From the NCBI GenBank assembly GCA_021325025.1, contig JAJPHZ010000035.1, positions 496,001 through 560,000 of the forward strand: a DNA stretch of 64,000 nucleotides. Reading direction: 5' to 3'. Origin of the DNA: Pseudomonadota bacterium. Lineage in GTDB: Bacteria; Desulfobacterota; Binatia; Binatales; Binataceae. The position numbers and the translations under genes are program-made. Below the pieces are notes generated by a model. That model was not told where the DNA came from, searched no databases, and saw only the letters and a list, made by a program, of their open reading frames with translations. Below are positions 57,012 to 64,000 of this stretch, one piece after another (positions within the stretch are counted from its first letter, which is position 1; each line of letters starts with the position of its first letter).

Positions 57012-58103
57012 TCACTGCGGGAACATCAGGATTGTCCGCACCACCTCGCCTGCCTTCATCGCGCGGAACGCCTCGTTGAGGTCCTCCAGGCGGCCATGGC
57101 GGCTGACCATGTCGTCGAGGTTTAGCCGTCCCTGCTGATAGAGTTCGATCAGGCGCGGCGCGTCAATTCGCCATCGCGTCGACCCGCTCAGGCATCCCTG
57201 CACCCGCCGCTCGCCGCTGATTACGAAGCCCGGTTGAATTTCCACGCTCTGACCGGCGGGCAGTAATCCGATAAGCGTGGCGGTGCCGCGCACCGCCAGG
57301 CATTGAATCGCGGCCTCGGCGGTCTGCTTGGTGCCGACGGCCTCGAAGCTGTAATCGACGCCGCCGCCGCTGATTTTGCGAATCTCCTCGACCGCGTCGG
57401 TGCTCGACGCATCAACCGAATGGGTTGCGCCCAGCCGGCGCGCGATCGCCAGTTTGTTCTCCGCGATATCCACCGCGATAATCCGCCGCGCGCCCGCAAT
57501 CCGTGCCGCCTGGATCGCCGACAGCCCGATGCCGCCCGCCCCGAACACCGCGACCGTGGTGCCCGGCTGGACCTTGGCGGTGTTGAACACCGCGCCCGCC
57601 CCGGTCATCACGCCGCAGGCAAGCAGCGACGCCTTGTCCATCGGGATGTCGGGGTCGATCTTCACCAGCGCGTTTTCATGCAGCAGCATCTTTTCCGCGA
57701 AGCCGGCGCCGTCGGCCAGGCCGGTGATTTTCTTGCCGTTAAGCATCATGCGCGGACGCTCGTTGGGCTTGCGCTGGGTGGAGACGCGGTTGATGCACTG
57801 GTTGGGCGCGCCCGAGACGCACATCGTGCAACTGCCGCAATACACCGTCACGCGCGCAATCACGTGGTCGCCGGGAGCGAAGTCGGTCACCTGCTCGCCG
57901 ACCTTTTCCACGATTCCGGCAGGCTCGTGGCCCAGGATGATCGGCGCCGGAAACGGCATCTTGCCTTCCACGACGTGCAAGTCGCTGTGGCATACGCCGC
58001 TGGCCACCATCCGCACCAGCACCTCGCGGCCATGGGGGTCGTCGATGTCGATCTCTTCGATTTGGAGCGGCTTGCCGACTCCATAGAATACCGCTGCCTT
58101 CAT
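57012..58103 (-). CDS. zinc-dependent alcohol dehydrogenase (MDR superfamily)
   Basis: 363 residues. Catalytic zinc ligands are in SGVCHSDLH and GHEPAG; the structural zinc loop is CGSCTMCVSGAPNQC with four Cys; the NAD site is VAVFGAGGIGLSAIQAA. Oxidises an alcohol or reduces an aldehyde; close to class-III/mycothiol-type enzymes but substrate unknown. The ATG at 58103 has GGAGG upstream. It lies 77 bases downstream of tetR on the same strand, so it may be in the same transcription unit and controlled by it. Confidence 0.93.
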   Translation of the reverse strand: MKAAVFYGVGKPLQIEEIDIDDPHGREVLVRMVASGVCHSDLHVVEGKMPFPAPIILGHEPAGIVEKVGEQVTDFAPGDHVIARVTVYCGSCTMCVSGAPNQCINRVSTQRKPNERPRMMLNGKKITGLADGAGFAEKMLLHENALVKIDPDIPMDKASLLACGVMTGAGAVFNTAKVQPGTTVAVFGAGGIGLSAIQAARIAGARRIIAVDIAENKLAIARRLGATHSVDASSTDAVEEIRKISGGGVDYSFEAVGTKQTAEAAIQCLAVRGTATLIGLLPAGQSVEIQPGFVISGERRVQGCLSGSTRWRIDAPRLIELYQQGRLNLDDMVSRHGRLEDLNEAFRAMKAGEVVRTILMFPQ

Positions 58104-58180
58104 TGCATCCTCCTGACGTCTCGGGTCGCGCAGCGAACGGCGCCGCCGTCCGCCTGCAGGCTCATAGCATAAAGCCGGCG

Positions 58181-58819
58181 CTATGACAGCGTGCGCTGAT
58201 TGCCGGCCGCGGCGCCGTTTAGAAAAATGCCCGTTACCGTGGAGCAAATCGTCTGGTCCGACAGCGGCGCCAGGTCCTTGCCGCCCATCAGCTCCTGGGA
58301 TTGCAGGAAATACCACAGCATCCCGAACAGGCATTGCGCCATCGCCTCCGCGTTGCCGCGGCGCAGCTTGCCCCGCTTCATCCAGGCCTCGAAATAGGCG
58401 GCCAACAGATGGCGGCCGGGCAGGCGGATCTGCTCGGTGTACAGCCGCGCCCGCTCAGGATTGCTGAACACCTCGCGCACCAGTACGTGGGCGACTTCCT
58501 TGCGCTCCTTGAGCTGGCGCCAGATTCCCTCGACCAGCGCCGGAATCCCACTGGCGGGCGGCTGATTGCGAATCGCTTCGACCATTTCGGCCAGGTCGGG
58601 AACCAGCCGGAAGCGGTCCACCAGCTTGCGCAGGAGAATCTCCTTGCTGGGGAAATAAAGATAGATGGTGGCCTTGCCCAGCCCGGCCTCGGCGGCGACT
58701 TCATCGACGGTGCTCTCGGCGAAGCCTTTTCGGGAGAACAGGCGCAAGGCGGCCTGCAGGATCTGGTCGCGGCGCGCTTCGGCGTACTCGTCGTGTCTGG
58801 CGGCGGCAACTCGGGGCAT
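58181..58819 (-). CDS. TetR-family transcriptional repressor
   Basis: 212 residues. The N-terminal HTH (about 17-63) reads DQILQAALRLFSRKGFAEST then GLGKATIYLYFPSKEILL. The ligand domain is helical. Divergent from the MFS exporter, with two palindromic operators in the 69 bases between them; the first is 10 bases from the tetR start, consistent with autorepression. Probably induced by an exported compound. Confidence 0.94.
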   Translation of the reverse strand: MPRVAAARHDEYAEARRDQILQAALRLFSRKGFAESTVDEVAAEAGLGKATIYLYFPSKEILLRKLVDRFRLVPDLAEMVEAIRNQPPASGIPALVEGIWRQLKERKEVAHVLVREVFSNPERARLYTEQIRLPGRHLLAAYFEAWMKRGKLRRGNAEAMAQCLFGMLWYFLQSQELMGGKDLAPLSDQTICSTVTGIFLNGAAAGNQRTLS

Positions 58820-58828
58820 GTCTTGCCT

Positions 58829-58848
58829 ATAACCTACCGGTCGGTTAT
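58829..58848. promoter_or_regulatory. TetR operator 1
   Basis: ATAACCTACCGGTCGGTTAT, a 20-bp palindrome with one mismatched base pair. Ends 10 bases before the tetR start codon. Same consensus as operator 2. Confidence 0.82.
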
Positions 58849-58859
58849 TATCAAGCTCT

Positions 58860-58879
58860 ATAACCGACCGGTTGGTTAT
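58860..58879. promoter_or_regulatory. TetR operator 2
   Basis: ATAACCGACCGGTTGGTTAT, a second 20-bp palindrome with one mismatched pair, starting 31 bases after operator 1 (about three helical turns) and ending 9 bases before the exporter ATG. Confidence 0.82.
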
Positions 58880-58888
58880 TTATTTTCA

Positions 58889-60526
58889 ATGGCCGCCGCA
58901 GCGCCGAAATTATCACCCGTAGCAGCCGAAGCCTCGCGCCAACGGCGGCCGCTTCCGCCTCAACCCGCCGCCGGCCACGCGCCGCACAAATGGCTGGTGG
59001 CGATTGCGGTGATGCTGGGCGCGACGCTGGAGATCCTCGACAGTTCGATCGTCAACGTCTGTTTGCCCCACATGCAGGGCAGCTTTTCGGCCAGCGTCGA
59101 CGAGGTTACCTGGATCATCACCAGCTACATCGTCGCCAACGGCATCATGATTCCGCTGACCGGATGGATCTCGGCGCGTTTCGGGCGCAAGCGCTATTTT
59201 CTCATCTCGGTGGCGATCTTCGTGGCCGCTTCAGCGGCCTGCGGCGCGGCCCGCTCGATGACGCAGATCGTCGCCTTCCGCCTGATCCAGGGCGCGGCCG
59301 GCGCGGCGATGATCCCCTCCTCGCAGGCCATCCTGATGGAGACCTTCCCGCCCGGGGAGCAGGCGTTGGCGATGGCGATGTACGGGGTGGGAATCGTGGC
59401 GGCACCGGTGCTGGGCCCCACGCTGGGCGGTTGGATTACGGACAACTGGTCGTGGCGATGGAATTTCTACATCAACGTCCCGCTCGGCATCGTGGCGGCG
59501 GTGATGGTTTCGATTTTCGTTCACGACCCGGAATTCATGCGCGAGGCGCGCAACAAGGCCCGGCGCATCGACTATCTCGGCATCGTCTATCTCGCCCTGG
59601 GGCTGGGGCTGCTTCAGATCGTATTGGACCGCGGCCAGCGCGCCGACTGGTTCGCCGCGACCTGGGTGTGCGTGTTTACCGCCGCGGCAGTGGCGATGCT
59701 CGCCATGCTGGTGATTCATGAACTGCGCTTCCCGGAACCGATCCTCGACCTCACCATCCTCAAGATTCCGCTATTCGTGATTGCAGTGTCGATGATCACT
59801 TTCATGTACCTGATCCTGTACGGCGCCAATCTGCTCAACCCGCTGTTCTTCCAGGAACTGCTGGGCTATCCGGCCTGGCGGGCGGGATTGGCGGTGGTAC
59901 CGCGCAGCGTGGGCACGCTGGTTTCGATGCTGGTAATCGCGCAGATGGCCCGGCGCGGAATCGACACGCGGGCCCTGGTCGGGGTCGGTTTTGCGCTGAT
60001 GGCGTGGGCATTGTGGACGATGGGCCACTGGACGCTCGACGTGGGCATGGACAACATCCGGCTGGCGATCTTCGTGTCGGGAGTGGGCGGCGGCCTGATT
60101 TTCCCCACCATGTCCGCGGCGACGCTGGCGTGCGTGGAGCGCGAGCGGATGGGCTACGCGGCCAGTCTGTACGCGATGATGCGCAACACGGGCTCGGCAA
60201 TCGGCATCTCGCTGGTCAGTAATCTGCTCGGCAGCCGCCAGCAGATGCATCAGGCCTACCTCGGCGAGCACGTGACGATTTTCGACGCCTGGCGGCTGGA
60301 CCAGGCGGGCGCGCGGATGCCCGGGGCGCCCGACCTGCATCTGCTGCACGGACTGGCCACCCATCAGCCGCAAGGCTTCGGCATGATCTACGCGGAAATC
60401 CAGCGCCAGGCCGCATTGATGACCTACAATGACATCTACCGGATGCTGGCCGTAATGGCGGCCCTGCTTATCCCCTCATTTCTGCTGCTCAAGCGTACCG
60501 TCGGCAAACCCGTGCCGGCGCATTGA
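58889..60526 (+). CDS. DHA2-type MFS drug exporter (EmrB/QacA group)
   Basis: 545 residues, about 14 TMs. LEILDSSIVNVCLPHMQG, GWISARFGRKRYF, VLGPTLGGWITD and a C-terminal helix ending at KRTVGKP. Paralogue of the 31931-33586 gene. Divergent from tetR and probably repressed by it. The ATG follows TTTTCA without a strong site, so the leader may limit translation; the open frame upstream crosses the operators and is not coding. Confidence 0.93.
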   Translation: MAAAAPKLSPVAAEASRQRRPLPPQPAAGHAPHKWLVAIAVMLGATLEILDSSIVNVCLPHMQGSFSASVDEVTWIITSYIVANGIMIPLTGWISARFGRKRYFLISVAIFVAASAACGAARSMTQIVAFRLIQGAAGAAMIPSSQAILMETFPPGEQALAMAMYGVGIVAAPVLGPTLGGWITDNWSWRWNFYINVPLGIVAAVMVSIFVHDPEFMREARNKARRIDYLGIVYLALGLGLLQIVLDRGQRADWFAATWVCVFTAAAVAMLAMLVIHELRFPEPILDLTILKIPLFVIAVSMITFMYLILYGANLLNPLFFQELLGYPAWRAGLAVVPRSVGTLVSMLVIAQMARRGIDTRALVGVGFALMAWALWTMGHWTLDVGMDNIRLAIFVSGVGGGLIFPTMSAATLACVERERMGYAASLYAMMRNTGSAIGISLVSNLLGSRQQMHQAYLGEHVTIFDAWRLDQAGARMPGAPDLHLLHGLATHQPQGFGMIYAEIQRQAALMTYNDIYRMLAVMAALLIPSFLLLKRTVGKPVPAH

Positions 60527-60544
60527 ACCGGCCGCCGCCGGCAG

Positions 60545-60898
60545 TCACACCGAAATCGCAATTCCCACGATCAGGATCGCCGTCAGGACTCCGATCACGG
60601 CCGCCGTCAGCGCAATCCACCCGCAGGCTCGGCCCCGCGCACTGGGAAGCTGGCCGCGACGGCTACTCAACCATTGCGGGAAATTCTCGAAGTTTTCGGC
60701 CAGGGCCAGGTAGTCGGCCAGTTCCTCCTCGGTAATGTTGGGCTGGCGCATTATCTTCTTGCGCGCCAGATAGCGCATCCTGATCAGCAAGTCCCGGTCG
60801 CGTTCGGCGTTGAGTTCCAGGCGGATCGCTTCGGGAAGTTCGTCATTCAGCAATCGGTACGGAGCCGAGCGCGCAAGGCTTAAACATTCAGTAGACAT
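60545..60898 (-). CDS. small tail-anchored membrane protein, unknown
   Basis: 117 residues from the ATG at 60898, with GGAG 6 bases upstream (another ATG at 60910 is possible). The soluble N-terminal part (about 1-90) is helical and rich in Arg, Leu and Glu (ELNAERDRDLLIRMRYLARK; EEELADYLALAENFENFP); the last 25 residues (LTAAVIGVLTAILIVGIAIS) form one TM with almost nothing after it. Convergent with the MFS gene, 18 bases apart. Not recognised. Confidence 0.68.
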   Translation of the reverse strand: MSTECLSLARSAPYRLLNDELPEAIRLELNAERDRDLLIRMRYLARKKIMRQPNITEEELADYLALAENFENFPQWLSSRRGQLPSARGRACGWIALTAAVIGVLTAILIVGIAISV

Positions 60899-61256
60899 CC
60901 GATACTCCATAGGCAGCCGACTCCCAGGGCAGCCAATCAGCGCAGGCCCTCGCGAAGTCTCCTCCAGCTCGCGATGCAACCTTCAGGCCAGAGTACCGTC
61001 ATCGCCGCTACCCGCGGCGCGGACCCAAATCGCGACCCGTTGGCGGCCCTTCCACAGATGCCCGCAGTCAAAGGTTTCATCGCACTTTACGTCGCGGTAG
61101 AACGGGTGGCGTCTATCCTCTGGTCGAGTGGCGCCGCCACCGATCGACATCGGCGCCCTGGCCCCGGGTGCAGGCACTTGACGGCGGCGGGTGCCGAAGT
61201 TTTGCGCATGTCGATTTGGGTGCGTCCGGTTCGACCAATTTCAGGAGGTTGGATCG
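60899..61256. other. intergenic stretch containing the first DGPF-gene promoter
   Basis: No gene supported. Divergent starts at both ends. At the right end is the ECF42-like promoter (61209-61235). Confidence 0.4.
61209..61235 (+). promoter_or_regulatory. ECF42-like promoter, DGPF gene 1
   Basis: TGTCGAT (61209-61215), 16 bases, CGAC (61232-61235), 21 bases before the ATG at 61257. The same elements and spacing recur at 61655-61681. Confidence 0.65.
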
Positions 61257-61613
61257 ATGAAGTACATGCTGCTGGTTTATCAGGACGAGCAGGCACTGAG
61301 CGAAGCCGACCGCGAGCAGTGCTATGGCGAATCCGTGCAACTCACTCACGAACTCAAAAGAGCCGGACAGTACCTGGCTGCCGCTCCGCTGCATCCGACT
61401 TCCACCGCCACCAGCGTCCGGGTGCGCGAGGGCAAGCGCCTGGTGACCGACGGACCCTTTGCCGAAACCCGCGAACAGTTGGGCGGATACTACCTGGTCG
61501 ACGCCAAAGACCTCGAGGAGGCGATCGCGATCGCCGCGCGAATACCCGGGGCGCGCAAAGGTACGATCGAAATCCGCCCGGTGGTCGAACTGGCGGGTCT
61601 GTCGGCCGATTGA
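61257..61613 (+). CDS. DGPF/YCII-domain protein 1
   Basis: 118 residues, compact YCII ferredoxin-like fold. MKYMLLVYQDE, then RLVTDGPFAETREQLGGYYL with the DGPF motif. AGGAGG precedes the start codon. Such proteins are the typical neighbours and targets of ECF42 sigma factors. Enzymatic role unproven. A second copy follows at 61751. Confidence 0.92.
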   Translation: MKYMLLVYQDEQALSEADREQCYGESVQLTHELKRAGQYLAAAPLHPTSTATSVRVREGKRLVTDGPFAETREQLGGYYLVDAKDLEEAIAIAARIPGARKGTIEIRPVVELAGLSAD

Positions 61614-61654
61614 TGCGCCGCGCCGTTTAACGGCGCCAGCGAATTTCCATCACC

Positions 61655-61681
61655 TGTCGATTTGTGCCCTTCTGATTCGAC
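61655..61681 (+). promoter_or_regulatory. ECF42-like promoter, DGPF gene 2
   Basis: TGTCGAT (61655-61661), 16 bases, CGAC (61678-61681), 69 bases before the ATG at 61751. Identical core elements and spacing to the site at 61209. Confidence 0.65.
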
Positions 61682-61750
61682 TTGGGAATAAAAGCGGCAT
61701 CGGCGCCAGCCGAAACGCTTGCCCATGCAACACGCACAGGAGGTAGCACG

Positions 61751-62179
61751 ATGCGATTCATGATTTTGCGCCGGGCGGACCGAAACACCGAGTCGGGAGC
61801 GATGCCGAGCACGGCGCTTATCGCCGAAATGATGAAATACAACGAGGAACTCGTCAAAGCGGGCGTGCTGGTGACGGGCGACGGCCTCCATCCAAGCTCC
61901 AAGGGCGCGCGCATCAAGTTCTCCAAAGGAAAGCCGACCGTCATCGACGGTCCTTTTGCCGAAACCCAGGAATTGATCGCCGGTTTTACCATGATTGAGA
62001 CAAAATCCAGAGAAGAGGCGATCGAATGGGTTAAACGATGGCCGGCGCTCGACGCCGACGGAGAGGTCGAACTCGAACTCCGCCAGGTCATAGGGGCCTC
62101 CGATTTCGGTCCCGAGTTCACTCCGGAACTCCAGGAGCAGGAGCAACGCCTGCGTGCGCGCAGCGCCGCGAAGAAGTAA
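61751..62179 (+). CDS. DGPF/YCII-domain protein 2
   Basis: 142 residues. MRFMILRRADRNTESGA, then TVIDGPFAETQELIAGF carries DGPF. A longer C-terminal tail (FTPELQEQEQRLRARSAAKK) is charged and helical. The ATG at 61751 has AGGAGG 7 bases upstream. Has its own ECF-type promoter. Function unproven. Confidence 0.92.
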   Translation: MRFMILRRADRNTESGAMPSTALIAEMMKYNEELVKAGVLVTGDGLHPSSKGARIKFSKGKPTVIDGPFAETQELIAGFTMIETKSREEAIEWVKRWPALDADGEVELELRQVIGASDFGPEFTPELQEQEQRLRARSAAKK

Positions 62180-62312
62180 GGCTGGTGCCGCGGCGGCATC
62201 GCGCCGCCGTTCGCGCGCCCTTGCAAAGCGCGAATCGATTTCGATTGCCTGTACTTCCCGACCTACAGTTTGCCAGGCAGGTGCTATGCCTTGGCCGCGA
62301 TGGGCGGCTCAA

Positions 62313-62339
62313 TGTCACAACACCCGATGCCGCCTCGTC
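62313..62339 (+). promoter_or_regulatory. ECF41-like promoter of the sigma operon
   Basis: TGTCACA (62313-62319), 16 bases, CGTC (62336-62339), 26 bases before the ATG at 62366. It matches the ECF41 consensus I recall (TGTCACA-N16-CGTC). It would drive the three-gene operon ending in the ECF41-type sigma gene, so autoregulation is expected. Confidence 0.72.
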
Positions 62340-62365
62340 TGGTTGTTGAAACGGGAGGAGCGGCG

Positions 62366-62809
62366 ATGCGCATCAAGCTTGCGTGGATCCTGGGCCTGCT
62401 GTGCGCCGCGAACGGTCTGCTGATGCTGCTGGCGCCGGCCGCATGGTATCGGATGATACCCGGTGTGGCCGGCACCGGGCCGCTCAATCAGCATTTCGCG
62501 CGCGACATCGGCGGCGCCTACCTGGCGGCGGGCGGCGGGCTGGTATGGTTGGCGATCGATATTCGGGCGCGCGCGGCGGCGATGACCGCCGCGGCGTTTC
62601 TCGCGCTTCATGCCCTGGTGCACGCGGCTGACGCGCTCGCAGGACGCGAATCGCTTGGACATGTGCTTGCGGACCTGCCCACGATTTACCTCTCGGCCCT
62701 GGTCGCAATCTGGATCGCATGGCCCGCATCAGACCTGGAAACGGAGGATAAAGGCGATGTTCAAATGGCTGTTACGGCGGCGGATCGGCGCGTTCGAAAA
62801 GGAGTATGA
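62366..62809 (+). CDS. small integral membrane protein
   Basis: 147 residues, about four TMs (near 5-25, 48-70, 75-95 and 105-122), family not firmly recognised, perhaps DoxX/DUF4345-like. N-terminal KLAWILGLLCAANGLLMLLA, then NQHFARDIGGAYLAAGG. GGGAGGAG precedes the ATG. It overlaps the next gene by 53 bases. Confidence 0.75.
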   Translation: MRIKLAWILGLLCAANGLLMLLAPAAWYRMIPGVAGTGPLNQHFARDIGGAYLAAGGGLVWLAIDIRARAAAMTAAAFLALHALVHAADALAGRESLGHVLADLPTIYLSALVAIWIAWPASDLETEDKGDVQMAVTAADRRVRKGV

Positions 62810-63302
62810 TTACGATGCAAGCTACATGCGCTACCTCCTGGATACCAGCGTGCGCGCGGCATACAAATTCGGCCGGGTGATGGAGCTGGTCAATTTCCGC
62901 CACGACGCGCCGCGCGACGCGCTGTGCGCCGCAGCCTTGACCACCCTGCTGGCCGAGGATTGCGGCCCCTGCAGCCAGTTGTCGGTTACGATGGCGGAGC
63001 GCGAGGGGGTCGCGCCGCACACCATCAAGGCAATCCTGGCGGGCGATGAGCACGCGATGACACCCGAGGCGGCGCTGGCTCATCGCTTCACGCAGGCGAC
63101 GCTGCGGCATGACGCCGCCGCCGACGTGCTGCGCGAAGAAATCGTGGCGCGCTGGGGCCGGCGCGCGCTGGTTTCGCTCGCCTTTACAATCACCGCCGCG
63201 CGGATGTTTCCGACGCTGAAGTATGCGCTGGGCTATGGCAAGTCCTGTGCGCTAATCCGCGTCGGCGACGCCCAAACGCCGGTCGCGCGCAAGGCTGCCT
63301 GA
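62757..63302 (+). CDS. carboxymuconolactone-decarboxylase/AhpD-like protein
   Basis: 181 residues, all-helical AhpD-like fold. The redox pair is in LAEDCGPCSQL (CxxC), followed at a distance by helices typical of the family. GGAGG upstream of the ATG. Overlaps the membrane-protein gene by 53 bases and touches the sigma gene by one base (TGATG), so it is part of the same operon. COE genes (carboxymuconolactone decarboxylase, oxidoreductase, epimerase) are typical ECF41 neighbours and targets. Confidence 0.87.
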   Translation: MFKWLLRRRIGAFEKEYDYDASYMRYLLDTSVRAAYKFGRVMELVNFRHDAPRDALCAAALTTLLAEDCGPCSQLSVTMAEREGVAPHTIKAILAGDEHAMTPEAALAHRFTQATLRHDAAADVLREEIVARWGRRALVSLAFTITAARMFPTLKYALGYGKSCALIRVGDAQTPVARKAA

Positions 63303-64000
63303 TGGACGCCCAGCATCAGGATGAGGCGGCCGTCTTCGAAGAGCATCGGCGCCATCTGACCGGCCTGGCCTACCGGATGCTGGGTTCGCTGGCCGAAGCG
63401 CAGGATGTCGTGCAGGACGCCTACCTGCGCTGGCATCGGACCCAACGCACTGGCGTCGGCGACGTGCGCGCCTTCCTGTCGCGGGTCGTGGCACGGCTGT
63501 GCCTGGACCGCCTGAAGTCCGCGCGCGCACGCCATGAGCATTATGTCGGTCCATGGCTTCCCGAGCCCGTGCTCGATCAAAGCGAACTGGCCGCCGATGG
63601 TGCGGGAGACTACGGGCACGACCTGTCAGTCGCGCTGATGCTCACACTGGAGCGCCTGTCGCCGCTGGAGCGCGCCGCCTTCCTGCTGCACGACGTGTTC
63701 GACATGGACTTCGATGAGGTGGCCGACGTCCTGGGGCGCACGCCCGCCAATTGCCGCCAACTGGCGGCGCGCGGACGAGTCCATGTCCGTGCCTCGCGTC
63801 CGCGCTTTCGGTCCTCGGCGCAGGAATGCGAGCGGCTGGCAGCCGCCTTCGGCGCCGCCGCACAAAGCGGCGACCCGCAAGCTCTGGCCGGATTGCTCGC
63901 CGAGGATGTGACCTACTACTCGGACGGGGGCGGCAAGGCGCCCGCCGCCTTGCGGCCGGTGGTGGGCCGCGACAAGGTCGTCCGCCTGATCAAGGGCCTG
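63302..64000 (+). CDS. ECF41-type sigma factor, 3' end cut by window
   Basis: 233 residues remain of about 290-300. ATG at 63302 overlaps the previous stop (TGATG). Sigma-2 region about 8-75 (RMLGSLAEAQDVVQDAYLRW), then the linker motif WLPEP at residue 85, sigma-4 about 110-160 (LSPLERAAFLLHDVFDMDFD), and a SnoaL-like C-terminal domain whose DGGGK begins at residue 208. WLPEP and DGGGK are ECF41 hallmarks; the third (NPDKL) would lie beyond the window. The SnoaL domain acts as a built-in anti-sigma-like control. Confidence 0.93.
   Translation, partial: MDAQHQDEAAVFEEHRRHLTGLAYRMLGSLAEAQDVVQDAYLRWHRTQRTGVGDVRAFLSRVVARLCLDRLKSARARHEHYVGPWLPEPVLDQSELAADGAGDYGHDLSVALMLTLERLSPLERAAFLLHDVFDMDFDEVADVLGRTPANCRQLAARGRVHVRASRPRFRSSAQECERLAAAFGAAAQSGDPQALAGLLAEDVTYYSDGGGKAPAALRPVVGRDKVVRLIKGL

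Noticed and set aside
61257..62179. DGPF proteins as HemQ (coproheme decarboxylase), given the hem operon
   Set aside because: The DGPF motif and about 118-142-residue lengths fit YCII; HemQ is about 250 residues and has no DGPF.

Overview
The window is 64 kb of high-GC, gene-dense bacterial chromosome from an apparently free-living, metabolically versatile, Gram-negative-type organism: it has an RND efflux pump with a lipoprotein adaptor, an OmpA-like lipoprotein and other lipoproteins. Repeated LLM-type flavin/F420 oxidoreductases, amidohydrolases with an [A/S/D]DGH motif, CaiB-type CoA transferases, a thiolase-like/DUF35 pair and DHA2 drug exporters would suit an uncultured proteobacterial or Desulfobacterota-like soil lineage such as Binatota. 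That placement is inference from gene content only. No rRNA, tRNA or CRISPR array was seen.

Layout: 2-4845 RND pump and LLM oxidoreductase; 4899-10807 phosphoketolase and ADP-forming acyl-CoA synthetase with a small zinc-ribbon gene between them; 10893-17012 a very large unassigned Cache-like membrane protein and a FUSC transporter; 17070-20597 metH. 20598-23597 is a small accessory patch: a frameshifted coiled-coil gene, a cupin, a MazEF pair and an IS630-type transposase scrap. 23598-30463 is a catabolic locus of two divergent operons (SDR and tandem CoA transferase; thiolase-like, DUF35, amidohydrolase and an unknown protein). 30629-33586 holds an amidohydrolase and an EmrB-type exporter.

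34052-40896 holds an orphan mreB and then a signalling module: STAS protein, MBL hydrolase, CHASE2-PP2C phosphatase, OmpA-like lipoprotein, FecR-domain protein and RsbW-like kinase. This looks like an envelope-sensing partner switch. 41048-43508 is an LLM oxidoreductase plus amidohydrolase pair, followed by chrA. 45181-49516 is a late haem operon beginning with a HemD-HemE fusion, then HemH and HemY, with dinB behind it. 50809-56836 has a molybdopterin oxidoreductase, a cupin, a truncated DUF433 antitoxin, a CoA transferase and a sulfotransferase.

57012-60526 is an alcohol dehydrogenase, a TetR repressor and a divergent exporter, with two matching 20-bp palindromes between the divergent genes. 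61257-64000 is an ECF sigma locus: two DGPF (YCII) proteins, a membrane protein, a carboxymuconolactone-decarboxylase-like protein and an ECF41-type sigma factor cut by the window edge. Three ECF-like promoters with identical 16-bp spacing lie in front of these genes.
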